From the NCBI GenBank assembly GCA_902771155.1, contig CACXVS010000006.1, forward strand, positions 1 to 64,000: a stretch of 64,000 nt of DNA, in the 5' to 3' direction. The notes under the pieces were generated by a model that ran no database searches, had not been told where the DNA came from, and was given only the letters and a program-made list of their open reading frames with translations. The position numbers and the translations under genes were made by a program. This stretch comes from an uncultured Prevotellaceae bacterium (GTDB lineage Bacteria > Bacteroidota > Bacteroidia > Bacteroidales > Bacteroidaceae). Below are positions 51,405 to 60,301 of this stretch, in pieces; position 1 is the first letter of the stretch, and every line of letters starts with the position of its first letter.

Positions 51405-52856
51405 ATGGTTGTCAATTCCATCAGTTTCCTACTATTCTTCGTTGTAGTATTCATCGTTTACTACCTCCCCGTCTGCCGTAACAATCCCCGTTACCAGAAC
51501 ACCTGGCTACTGTTGGTCAGCTATTTCTTTTATGGCTATACCGACTGGCGTATGGTTCCCCTACTTTTGGGTGCTATCCTCGTATTTTATTTTCTCGGGC
51601 TCTGGCTTCGTCGTGAAATGGATCAGAAACACACGCGGAATGCTTCTCGTATTACGAGTTTCAGCGTCGTACTGGGTATTGCTATACTTTTTTATTTCAA
51701 GTACCTCAATTTTTTTGCTGATTCATTTGCCAACATACTCCAAGCTGTAGGTTTCCAAGTCAGTTGGACTACGCTTAACATCCTGTTGCCCATCGGTGTT
51801 AGTTTCTTTACCTTCAAACTCATCAGCTACATTATCGAGATCCATCGCGAACATATAGAGCCCTGCAGTTTGTTGGATTTTGCCACCTATATTTCATTCT
51901 TCCCCACCATTCTCTCGGGGCCTATCGATCGGCCTAACCAATTCCTGCCTCAGCTGCAGCACGTCCATATACTCGACTATTCCTTTGCAGCCGATGGTTG
52001 TCGCCAGATCCTATGGGGTATGTTCACCAAGATGTGCATCGCCGATAACCTCGCCACGATTACTGACCAAGCCTGGCTCAGCTACGATGCGGCTTCATCT
52101 CTGACGCTCCTCGTGGCAGCCCTGCTCTACCCCGTACAACTCTATGCCGACTTCGATGGCTATTCCAACATGGCCATCGGTGTGGGAAAGATTCTGGGTT
52201 TCGATATCACGCGCAACTTCAATCACCCCTTCCTGGCACGCAATATGGCTGAGTTCTGGCGCCGTTGGCACATGTCTCTTACCAGTTGGATTACAGACTA
52301 TGTCTTTATGCCACTTAACATCGCTTTTCGCGAGATGGGCAACTGGGGCATTTCCCTTGCAGCCATCATCAATCTACTCGTCATCGGATTTTGGCACGGG
52401 GCTAATTGGACCTACGGTGCCTTCGGACTCTATCATGGTCTTCTCTTCGTTCCACTAGTTTTTTCTGGTGCTTTTGGCAAGAAAAAAAAGCTCAAGACAA
52501 GCACTTACGGATTACCTCTGCGGAAAGACTTTCTGAAAATGCTTGGCACGTATGGGTTGGTCACAATAGGTCTGACTGTTTTTCGTGCCCCCTCCATCGG
52601 CGAGGCTTTCAGTTATTTCTGGGCGCTGTTCACCAATGGCACTGGCAGTTGCTATATCGATAGCTATGGCTATCTTTACTGCCTGTTCGCCATTTTCCTG
52701 CTCATGCTTGAGTGGATACAACGTGACAAGGAGTTCGGCAACCCCGCCACACTTATGCACAGTAGGATTTGCCGCTGGACGCTATACCTATTCCTGATCC
52801 TCCTTATTATTACTTTTACTGGCAAGAGTCAGGCGTTTATTTACTTCCAATTCTAG
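51405..52856 (+). CDS. MBOAT-family membrane O-acyltransferase (DltB/AlgI-like)
   Basis: 483 residues, about 11 membrane helices. The MBOAT catalytic histidine is His331 in GFWHGANWTYGAFGLYHG; His289 is in RRWHMSLTSW. The family moves an acyl group from an ACP- or CoA-bound donor to a hydroxyl on the periplasmic side (DltB, AlgI). Placed immediately before a membrane-anchored SGNH protein and after an ACP, it has the DltB position in a Dlt-like unit. Confidence 0.93.
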   Translation: MVVNSISFLLFFVVVFIVYYLPVCRNNPRYQNTWLLLVSYFFYGYTDWRMVPLLLGAILVFYFLGLWLRREMDQKHTRNASRITSFSVVLGIAILFYFKYLNFFADSFANILQAVGFQVSWTTLNILLPIGVSFFTFKLISYIIEIHREHIEPCSLLDFATYISFFPTILSGPIDRPNQFLPQLQHVHILDYSFAADGCRQILWGMFTKMCIADNLATITDQAWLSYDAASSLTLLVAALLYPVQLYADFDGYSNMAIGVGKILGFDITRNFNHPFLARNMAEFWRRWHMSLTSWITDYVFMPLNIAFREMGNWGISLAAIINLLVIGFWHGANWTYGAFGLYHGLLFVPLVFSGAFGKKKKLKTSTYGLPLRKDFLKMLGTYGLVTIGLTVFRAPSIGEAFSYFWALFTNGTGSCYIDSYGYLYCLFAIFLLMLEWIQRDKEFGNPATLMHSRICRWTLYLFLILLIITFTGKSQAFIYFQF

Positions 52857-52862
52857 CGCACT

Positions 52863-53798
52863 ATGAAGAAGTTTCTCATCACCCTGTCTGCATTTGGAGC
52901 GCTAATGCTCCTCATGTTCGCCATCATCGAGGTGGGCCTGCTTTATCGCCCTAATGTCTATTCATATAAACGTCAGTATGTGGAGGAACACCTCAAGGAT
53001 ATCCACGTGCTATTACTTGGCAGCTCTCATGTCGAAGAGGGCATCAATCCTGCCTTACTGGGTCCGGGCGCCTTCAACATGGCTATCTCAGCTCGTCTCA
53101 ACGAGTACGATGCGTCTATTGCTGAAAAATATGTGCCACAGATGCCCAACCTTCAGGCCATCGTTATGCATATGGATTACTCAACCTTCCTTTTCGGACG
53201 CCTGAAACATAATGCCCAAGAGACTAACAATGGTGCCGTCAGCCTCATAAACACCTGCCATTGTATGCACTATAAATACATGGGGCTACACCTCAAGCCG
53301 TTCTGGTATTGGTCGGAGATTTTGAACTCCAAGCTCAACTACATGTCTCGTTTCTGGAACAAGGCAGAAATCATTCAAGAGTGCGACTCTTTGGGCTATT
53401 ACCGTCTCGATGTCAACGAGCGAAAGCCAGGCTGGGAGACACGTAACTTGGCTGATGCCTTCGACCCTTCGCTTCCAATCGACAAAGAAATCTACGACAG
53501 ATTATGGCATACTTACGAGACGATTGCCCATGCCGCCCAAAAGCGGGGCGCCCGATTGATACTGGTACATACACCAGTCTATCAGACCTATCTCGACGCC
53601 ATCGATGCCAGAGCCTTGGCTGATATCGAAGCGTTTGCCCAAAAACTGCAGAAGAAGTATTCCAATGTTGAGTACCATAATTTCCTCGACGCCGATGGCT
53701 TCCTACCTGAAGACTTCAACGATTCCAGTCATCTCACATCGACTGGTGCCGACAAGTTTGCCAACATACTCTACAATGTCATCTATCCTCAAAAGTAG
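52863..53798 (+). CDS. membrane-anchored SGNH-like protein (DltD/AlgX-like role)
   Basis: 311 residues with an N-terminal helix (FLITLSAFGALMLLMFAIIE) and a periplasmic SGNH fold: LLLGSSHVEEG (Ser54 or Ser55 in the GDS-like block) and C-terminal FNDSSHLTSTGADKF (Asp287 and His290). Typical of the acyl-accepting/transferring partners of MBOAT enzymes. It is 6 nt downstream of the MBOAT gene and ends the operon; feoAB follows behind its own promoter. The acceptor polymer cannot be read from sequence. Confidence 0.82.
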   Translation: MKKFLITLSAFGALMLLMFAIIEVGLLYRPNVYSYKRQYVEEHLKDIHVLLLGSSHVEEGINPALLGPGAFNMAISARLNEYDASIAEKYVPQMPNLQAIVMHMDYSTFLFGRLKHNAQETNNGAVSLINTCHCMHYKYMGLHLKPFWYWSEILNSKLNYMSRFWNKAEIIQECDSLGYYRLDVNERKPGWETRNLADAFDPSLPIDKEIYDRLWHTYETIAHAAQKRGARLILVHTPVYQTYLDAIDARALADIEAFAQKLQKKYSNVEYHNFLDADGFLPEDFNDSSHLTSTGADKFANILYNVIYPQK

Positions 53799-53851
53799 GT
53801 ATTTTAGAGTATAAATCACTCAATGCAACTCGGTTGCAAGACTTTTTTTTG

Positions 53852-53859
53852 TACCTTTG
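53852..53859 (+). promoter_or_regulatory. promoter core (TACCTTTG) for feoAB
   Basis: TACCTTTG 19 nt upstream of the ATG at 53879. Excludes the in-frame upstream start. No Fur-box was recognised by eye. Confidence 0.72.
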
Positions 53860-53878
53860 CCAAAAATTTAAGAATGTT

Positions 53879-56287
53879 ATGAAACTCTCAGAACTCAAAA
53901 CAGGCGAAAGCGGTGTGATTGTCAAGGTACAAGGTCACGGTGGTTTCCGTAAACGCATCATCGAGATGGGATTCATCAAGGGCAAAAAGGTCGAAGTACT
54001 GCTCAATGCACCCCTTCAGGATCCTGTAAAATATAAACTGATGGGCTATGAAGTCAGCCTGCGCCATCAGGAGGCTGATAATATCGAGGTCGTCTCTACC
54101 GACACCCCCCTGGAGGCCACCACTTTCCGACTCTCGCCCGATAACAACCGCCATGAGGACGACTATATCCACCACGAAGCCATGAAGGAGCGTCGTACCA
54201 TCAACGTGGCGTTGGTGGGCAACCCCAACTGCGGTAAAACATCGCTCTTCAACTTCGCCTCGGGCGCCCATGGTCATGTAGGCAATTACTCGGGCGTCAC
54301 CGTCGATGCCACCGAAGCCCATGCCTCTATGTTCGGCTATGAGTTTTTGCTCACCGACCTACCCGGCACTTACTCCCTCTCATGCTACTCACCCGAGGAA
54401 CTTTACGTCCGCGAACATCTCACGGAGAAGATGCCCGACGTGGTAATCAATGTCATTGATGCCTCCAACCTGGAGCGCAATCTCTACCTTACCACCCAAC
54501 TGGTGGATATGAACATCCGCATGGTGTGTGCGCTCAACATGTACGACGAGTTTGAACGCCGTGGTGACAGTGTTGATATCAATACACTCAGCCACCTCTT
54601 CGGCATGCCTATGATACCCACCTCGTTCAAAAACGGTACTGGTGTTAAGGATTTGTTCCGAGCCGTTATCCAGGTATACGAGGGTACCAGCAAACAGGCC
54701 CGCCATCTGCATATCAACTATGGTCACGAAATCGAGGATGGAATCTCTCACATTCAGAAATATCTGAAGGCCGACGAACACATTACCCAGCACTATTCCA
54801 CCCGCTACCTCTCGCTAAAACTACTCGAACACGACTCACAAGTGCTCGACTACCTCGGACACCACATGGCTAGTGAAAACCGAATGAACGACTTCCACAA
54901 CCTTACACATGCTCGCGACAAGGCTTCGGCACGTGTGATGGAAGAGACTGGTAACGACTCTGAAACGGCCATTATGGATGCCAAGTACGGCTTTATCCAC
55001 GGTGCCCTCAAAGAGGCTAAGTTCAAAACCGGATCAAAAGAGGACACCTATCGTGTCACCCACCTTATCGACCGGGTGCTTTCACATAAGTACTTCGGTT
55101 TCCCCATCTTCTTCCTGCTGCTCTTCATCATGTTTGAGACGACCTTCTCACTGGGTCAATACCCGATGGACTGGATTGAAGAGGCTGTGGCTTGGCTGGG
55201 CGACAAGATCAGCGCCAACATGACCGACGGCCCGCTCAAGGCCATGCTTGTCGATGGCGTTGTGGGTGGTGTAGGTTCAGTCATTGTTTTCCTACCCCAG
55301 ATTCTCATCCTCTACTTCTTCATCTCGCTGATGGAGGATTCTGGTTATATGGCCCGTGCCGCTTTCATTATGGATAAGCTCATGCACAAAATGGGCCTCC
55401 ATGGCAAATCGTTCATCCCACTCATCATGGGCTTCGGCTGTAATGTGCCTGCCGTCATGGCTACACGCACCATAGAGAGCCGTCGCTCGCGCATCATCAC
55501 CATGATGATCCTGCCCTTTATGTCGTGCTCAGCGCGCCTACCTATTTATATTATGATTGCTGGCACATTCTTCTCGCTACAGTATCGCTCATGGGTATTG
55601 TTATCACTCTATGCTATAGGCATTCTCACGTCGGTAGTGGTCAGTAAGCTATTCTCATCACTTGTCATCAAGGGCGAAGACACCCCCTTTGTCATGGAGT
55701 TGCCCCCCTACCGTTGGCCTACGCCAAAGGCTATCTGGCGCCACACATGGGAGAAAGGTAAAGAGTATCTCAAGAAGATGGGTGGTATCATTCTCGTGGC
55801 CTCAATCATCGTCTGGGCCCTTGGCTATTTCCCACACAACGAATCACTCTCACAACAAGAGCAACAGGAACAGTCATATATCGGTCGAATGGGCAAAACC
55901 ATCGAACCAATCTTTATACCTCAGGGTTTCAACTGGAAACTCGACGTGTCGCTATTGGCCGGTGTGGGTGCCAAGGAAATTGTGGCCTCTACCATCGGTG
56001 TGCTCTACTCGGGCGATGACAGTTTTGGCGATGACGATGCATTCAGCGATGACAGTGAGCGCTACACCCATCTGAGCCAACTGATGCTTCGGGATGGCAT
56101 CACGCCCCTATCGGCCTATGCCTACCTTATCTTCATCCTACTCTACTTCCCTTGTATCGCCACCATAGTGGCTATCAAGAACGAGACGGGCTCATGGCGC
56201 TGGGCGGCCTTCGCTGCCGGATATACCACCGCCGTCGCATGGATTGTATCTGCACTTATCTTCCAGATAGGCTGTCTGTTTGTTTAG
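53879..56287 (+). CDS. feoB: ferrous iron transporter FeoA-FeoB fusion
   Basis: 802 residues. Residues 1-75 are a FeoA (SH3-like) domain starting MKLSELKTGESGVIVKVQG; then the FeoB G-domain with G1 GNPNCGKT (114-121), DLPGTYSL, NVIDASN, and a membrane part with two Gate motifs (GVVGGVGSVIVFLPQ, GVGAKEIVASTIGVLY). It takes up Fe2+ through the inner membrane using GTP. FeoA-FeoB fusions are usual in Bacteroidota. The gene is monocistronic. Confidence 0.96.
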   Translation: MKLSELKTGESGVIVKVQGHGGFRKRIIEMGFIKGKKVEVLLNAPLQDPVKYKLMGYEVSLRHQEADNIEVVSTDTPLEATTFRLSPDNNRHEDDYIHHEAMKERRTINVALVGNPNCGKTSLFNFASGAHGHVGNYSGVTVDATEAHASMFGYEFLLTDLPGTYSLSCYSPEELYVREHLTEKMPDVVINVIDASNLERNLYLTTQLVDMNIRMVCALNMYDEFERRGDSVDINTLSHLFGMPMIPTSFKNGTGVKDLFRAVIQVYEGTSKQARHLHINYGHEIEDGISHIQKYLKADEHITQHYSTRYLSLKLLEHDSQVLDYLGHHMASENRMNDFHNLTHARDKASARVMEETGNDSETAIMDAKYGFIHGALKEAKFKTGSKEDTYRVTHLIDRVLSHKYFGFPIFFLLLFIMFETTFSLGQYPMDWIEEAVAWLGDKISANMTDGPLKAMLVDGVVGGVGSVIVFLPQILILYFFISLMEDSGYMARAAFIMDKLMHKMGLHGKSFIPLIMGFGCNVPAVMATRTIESRRSRIITMMILPFMSCSARLPIYIMIAGTFFSLQYRSWVLLSLYAIGILTSVVVSKLFSSLVIKGEDTPFVMELPPYRWPTPKAIWRHTWEKGKEYLKKMGGIILVASIIVWALGYFPHNESLSQQEQQEQSYIGRMGKTIEPIFIPQGFNWKLDVSLLAGVGAKEIVASTIGVLYSGDDSFGDDDAFSDDSERYTHLSQLMLRDGITPLSAYAYLIFILLYFPCIATIVAIKNETGSWRWAAFAAGYTTAVAWIVSALIFQIGCLFV

Positions 56288-56304
56288 TAGGAACACTTAA
56301 AGGC

Positions 56305-56961
56305 TTAGAAATTAGCGCCAATGGTTGCAAAGAGCGTACCAGTGTGAGAAGAGTCAAAATAGTCGTGCGAGATGTTGGCTAATCCAAAGTCGTAGCCTAA
56401 CTCAGCATAGAGGAAGTCGTACTGCACACCACAGCCGATTCTTATACCTCCGTCGAAGCGTTTAAATGCATCGTCATCAAACGAGCTATAGGCAGCACGA
56501 TTACCGAAGTCCTTGATCTTCCCACCTACGCCCAGTGCAATATAGCCTCCCAGGAATGGCTGAATACTGAACATTCCGTCCATATCTATCCTATACTTCA
56601 ACACCAGCGGTAGTTCCATATAGTCGAGGCTATAGGTAAACTTCTTGCCGTCTAAAGAGCCCTTTCCACCTTTTTCTATATATAAGAGACCTGCCTCAAA
56701 GAACAAGGGCGAACGATATCCAAGTTGCACACCTATAACAGCTCCCACATCCAGACCAGCTTTCAACGACCCTCCATCGAGTTTCTTGTCGTCAGAGTTC
56801 ACTGTTGCAAAGCCTACACCCAGTCGCAGACCATAATACACATCATGCTGAACCATGGCTCGCCCACGACTTTGTTCACCGTAATAAGAAGGTCTGCCAT
56901 ATTGAGCGAAGGCAGGTACCGAGAATACGAGACTCGTCATCACAATCATCCATTTTTTCAT
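56305..56961 (-). CDS. outer-membrane beta-barrel protein (PorT-like)
   Basis: 218 residues: signal peptide (MKKWMIVMTSLVFSVPAFAQ), then an 8-stranded-barrel pattern (DVYYGLRLGVGFATVNSDDK, GAVIGVQLGYRSPLFFEAGL). It ends in a C-terminal aromatic strand GTLFATIGANF. It probably sits in the outer membrane; function is unknown. ATG 56961 follows the promoter core at 56990-56997; an upstream in-frame ATG adds nothing to the signal peptide. Convergent with feoAB, 17 nt apart. Confidence 0.82.
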   Translation of the reverse strand: MKKWMIVMTSLVFSVPAFAQYGRPSYYGEQSRGRAMVQHDVYYGLRLGVGFATVNSDDKKLDGGSLKAGLDVGAVIGVQLGYRSPLFFEAGLLYIEKGGKGSLDGKKFTYSLDYMELPLVLKYRIDMDGMFSIQPFLGGYIALGVGGKIKDFGNRAAYSSFDDDAFKRFDGGIRIGCGVQYDFLYAELGYDFGLANISHDYFDSSHTGTLFATIGANF

Positions 56962-56989
56962 ATGCGTCGATTTTTTAAGTTTCACGCTG

Positions 56990-56997
56990 CAAAGTTA
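56990..56997 (-). promoter_or_regulatory. promoter core (TAACTTTG) for the beta-barrel protein
   Basis: TAACTTTG on the minus strand with TTTG at 57018-57021 (20-bp spacing). Confidence 0.75.
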
Positions 56998-57083
56998 CTC
57001 ATTCCTTATGAATCCCCCAAAGGATTTCCCCTAACTTCTCACGGATTTTCCCTAAATAATGATGTTAATTAAAAAAATATCCT

Positions 57084-57091
57084 TATCTTTG
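57084..57091 (+). promoter_or_regulatory. promoter core (TATCTTTG) for clpS-clpA-aat
   Basis: TATCTTTG 30 nt upstream of clpS; the -33 is not clear. Confidence 0.7.
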
Positions 57092-57121
57092 CAAATGAGA
57101 AAAGAAAACAAGATCAACTAA

Positions 57122-57430
57122 ATGGCGAAGGAACAATCAGCGATTAAAGAAAGACAGAGGACCGATCTGAGGGAGCCACGCAGATATAAGGTGACCATCT
57201 ATAACGATGACTTCACCACAATGGATTTCGTGGTGAAGATACTGACTCAAGTGTTTTATAAGAGCAAGGCCGAGGCTGAGACACTGATGCTGAAGGTGCA
57301 CCATTCCGACAAGGCTGTGGTGGGCATCTACAGTTATGATGTGGCTACCTCAAAAGTCAGGAAGGCCACAAATATGGCCCGCGAGGAAGGTTTCCCCCTT
57401 CGCTTGACCGTTGAACCCGAGGAGGAATAA
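57122..57430 (+). CDS. clpS: ATP-dependent Clp protease adaptor ClpS
   Basis: 102 residues. N-degron recognition residues lie in IYNDDFTTMDFVV (Asn28, Asp29, Asp30) and a downstream His near 60, with a flexible N-terminus that contacts ClpA. ClpS hands proteins with bulky N-terminal residues to ClpA. It is 2 nt ahead of clpA and forms a full N-degron pathway with clpA and aat. Confidence 0.95.
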   Translation: MAKEQSAIKERQRTDLREPRRYKVTIYNDDFTTMDFVVKILTQVFYKSKAEAETLMLKVHHSDKAVVGIYSYDVATSKVRKATNMAREEGFPLRLTVEPEEE

Positions 57431-57432
57431 AT

Positions 57433-59649
57433 ATGGCAGAGATTAAACAGACAAAGCGTGCAGGCAGAATGCTTCACGAGGCCATGAACTGCTGCAAAGA
57501 ATACAGACATGAGTTCGTTATGCCCGAACACCTGTTGCTGGTGTTGACCGACGAATTTAATTTCAGCAAAACGCTCAACATCTTTTACCCTTCACTGGCC
57601 TTTCAAGAGCATGTGGAAGATAAACTAGCGGAAATCGAAGAGATACCTGAGGGAAAGGATGCCGATCCCGAGATCTCCACCCAGATGGGACAGGTGATTG
57701 AATTCGCCTGTCAACAAGTGGTGAACAGCAGTGCTCCAGCACTCGACCTCCCCCATCTCGTGATGGGTATTCTGCATCTGAAAGAATCGTGGGCATGCTA
57801 TCTGCTGAAGGAGGCATTGGGCGATAAGGAGAGTCATTTTATCAGCGAACTGATCAGCGCTTGCGAATTCGAAGACCATCTGGAAGAAGAAACGGGCGAA
57901 AAAAGTCACGAGGCAGCCTGGCGGCGACTAGTAACCTGTATGAACGATCTCTACCAAAGCCACAACCCTCTGATTGGTCGTGAAAAGGAACTGGAGCGCA
58001 CCATCCAGGTGCTCTGTCGTCGCGATAAGAACAACCCCCTGCATGTGGGTGAGCCCGGTGTAGGCAAGACGGCCCTGATATGGGGACTGGCAAGGATGAT
58101 TGAAGAAGGCCGAGTGCCTGAACGCTTGAAAGGCAGTCGTATCTATCAACTCGACATCGGGACACTATTAGCCGGCACACAGTACCGTGGCGACTTCGAA
58201 AACCGCATCAAGCAGATTATGGATGGCATTCAGGAGGAAAGTGACAAGAACATTGTATATATCGACGAGATCCACACGCTGGTAGGAGCTGGTGCTACGG
58301 GCGAGGGATCGATGGATGCCTCAAACATGCTGAAGCCCTATCTCGAGAGTGGCAGCATCCGATTCATCGGCTCAACCACTTACGAGGAATATAATCGCCA
58401 CTTCTCACGATCGAAGGGACTGGTGCGCCGTTTCCAACAGATCGACATCCCCGAACCTACGCCAGAGGAGACAAAGCACATTATTCGCCAATTGCGCGAA
58501 CAGTACGAGCATTTCCACCAAGTGACTTACGACGAGGCTGCCATCGACTTCGCTGTTGATGCCAGTTACAAACATGTGAACGACCGGTTCCTGCCCGACA
58601 AAGCCATCGATCTCATCGATGAGGCCGGAGCAGCATTGGAAGTAAGTGGCAAGACTTCGGAAGCAAGTGTGACAAAGGCAGATATTGCCGACGTTCTGGC
58701 GAAGACTTGCAAGGTAGATGCCCTGGCAATGAACGATGATAACGATAACAGCCAACTTGAAACGCTGGCACCCAGATTGCTCGCCAAGATATATGGTCAA
58801 GACGAAGCTATCCGTCAAGTGGTTGAGTCGGTACAGATGTCGAAGGCAGGATTGCTCGACGATAACAAACCTTTGGCTTCACTGTTGTTCGTAGGCCCTA
58901 CTGGGGTAGGCAAAACGGAGGTTGCACGAGTACTGGCCAAAGAGTTGGGTATCACGCTGTTACGCTTCGACATGAGTGAATATACAGAGAAACATACAGT
59001 AGCCAAACTGATTGGTTCACCAGCAGGATATGTGGGCTATGAGGATGGGGGCCTGCTGACCGATGCCATCCGTAAAACACCCAACTGTGTATTACTGCTC
59101 GATGAGATCGAGAAGGCCCATCAAGATATCTATAATATTCTGTTGCAGGTAATGGACTATGCCCGTCTCACCGATAACAAGGGGCGCAAGTCCGACTTCC
59201 GCAACGTCATTCTGATTATGACCTCGAATGCAGGCGCCCAGTTTGCAGCTCAGGCCAATATCGGTTTTACAGGGAAGGTGTCGCGAGGCGAAGCCATGCT
59301 GAAACAGGTGAAGAAGACTTTTAAGCCCGAGTTTATCAACCGCCTGACGGGTACTGTGGTGTTCAACGATATGGACCGCGAGATGGCCACACTGATACTA
59401 CGCAAGAAACTGGGTGAACTGCAGGAGAAGCTCACGGCAAAACAAGTAACGATGACACTGAGCGACGAGGCATTCTCACTATTGCTCCATGAGGGCTTTA
59501 CTCGCGAATACGGCGCTCGTGAGATGGACCGTGTTATAGCCCAGCGTCTCAAGCCCCTGTTAATGCGTGAGATTCTTTTCGGTAGTCTGAAACAAGGCGG
59601 TAATGTCTGTGTAGAAACGAGCGATGGCAGTTTATCAATTAGACAATGA
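57433..59649 (+). CDS. clpA: Clp protease ATPase ClpA
   Basis: 738 residues. N-domain (RAGRMLHEAMNCCKEYRHE), D1 with Walker A GEPGVGKT and IVYIDEIHTLVG, D2 with GPTGVGKT and VLLLDEIEKAHQ. The loop ANIGFTG (IGF-type) is the ClpP-docking tripeptide, so it works as a protease partner, not as a disaggregase. It unfolds N-degron and other substrates brought by ClpS. It starts 2 nt after clpS and overlaps aat by 26 nt. Confidence 0.96.
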   Translation: MAEIKQTKRAGRMLHEAMNCCKEYRHEFVMPEHLLLVLTDEFNFSKTLNIFYPSLAFQEHVEDKLAEIEEIPEGKDADPEISTQMGQVIEFACQQVVNSSAPALDLPHLVMGILHLKESWACYLLKEALGDKESHFISELISACEFEDHLEEETGEKSHEAAWRRLVTCMNDLYQSHNPLIGREKELERTIQVLCRRDKNNPLHVGEPGVGKTALIWGLARMIEEGRVPERLKGSRIYQLDIGTLLAGTQYRGDFENRIKQIMDGIQEESDKNIVYIDEIHTLVGAGATGEGSMDASNMLKPYLESGSIRFIGSTTYEEYNRHFSRSKGLVRRFQQIDIPEPTPEETKHIIRQLREQYEHFHQVTYDEAAIDFAVDASYKHVNDRFLPDKAIDLIDEAGAALEVSGKTSEASVTKADIADVLAKTCKVDALAMNDDNDNSQLETLAPRLLAKIYGQDEAIRQVVESVQMSKAGLLDDNKPLASLLFVGPTGVGKTEVARVLAKELGITLLRFDMSEYTEKHTVAKLIGSPAGYVGYEDGGLLTDAIRKTPNCVLLLDEIEKAHQDIYNILLQVMDYARLTDNKGRKSDFRNVILIMTSNAGAQFAAQANIGFTGKVSRGEAMLKQVKKTFKPEFINRLTGTVVFNDMDREMATLILRKKLGELQEKLTAKQVTMTLSDEAFSLLLHEGFTREYGAREMDRVIAQRLKPLLMREILFGSLKQGGNVCVETSDGSLSIRQ

Positions 59650-60274
59650 CCTCTGGTTTCCTGACCCCCATTTGGGCGAGGACGACGGACTGGTGGCTGT
59701 AGGTGGCGATCTATCGGTAGATCGGCTGCTACTGGCCTATTCCAATGGATTCTTCCCATGGTTCTCATTCCGTGACAACAAAGAACCGCTATGGTTTTGT
59801 CCGTTGCAGCGTTTCGTTATCTTCCCCAGCGAGATCCACGTCAGCCACTCCATGCAGCAACTACTCAACAAACACCAATTGGTACCGAGTATCAATAAGG
59901 ATTTCGAGGGTGTAATACGAGGTTGTGCTATAGCCCAGAACCGCATGAAGCAAGACGGAGCGTGGTTGGGACCCGACATGATCGAGGCTTATACGGAGAT
60001 GCATCGTCAAGGTTTTGCCGTGAGTGTTGAAGTGTGGCAAGATGACCAACTGGTGGGTGGTCTCTATGGAATCAATCTGGGCGGGTCGTTCTTTGGCGAA
60101 AGCATGTTCTCACTCGTACCCAACGCCTCAAAAGTGGCCCTCATCCACCTGGCTCACATGATGGAGATCCTTGGTGGAACCCTTATTGACTGCCAATTTG
60201 AGACACCTCATCTGCGTTCGATGGGTGGCCGCTACATCTCCTACGAAGAATACATCAATATAATTAAGAAATAG
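59624..60274 (+). CDS. aat: leucyl/phenylalanyl-tRNA-protein transferase Aat
   Basis: 216 residues. Family motifs WFCPLQRFVIFPSEIHVSHSM and GLYGINLGGSFFGESMFS are conserved. The enzyme adds Leu or Phe to proteins with N-terminal Lys or Arg, creating the N-degron that ClpS binds. It overlaps the end of clpA by 26 nt, so all three steps of the pathway lie in one message. Confidence 0.96.
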   Translation: MAVYQLDNDLWFPDPHLGEDDGLVAVGGDLSVDRLLLAYSNGFFPWFSFRDNKEPLWFCPLQRFVIFPSEIHVSHSMQQLLNKHQLVPSINKDFEGVIRGCAIAQNRMKQDGAWLGPDMIEAYTEMHRQGFAVSVEVWQDDQLVGGLYGINLGGSFFGESMFSLVPNASKVALIHLAHMMEILGGTLIDCQFETPHLRSMGGRYISYEEYINIIKK

Positions 60275-60301
60275 GATGTATCACATACGCAGGCCCCTTT
60301 T

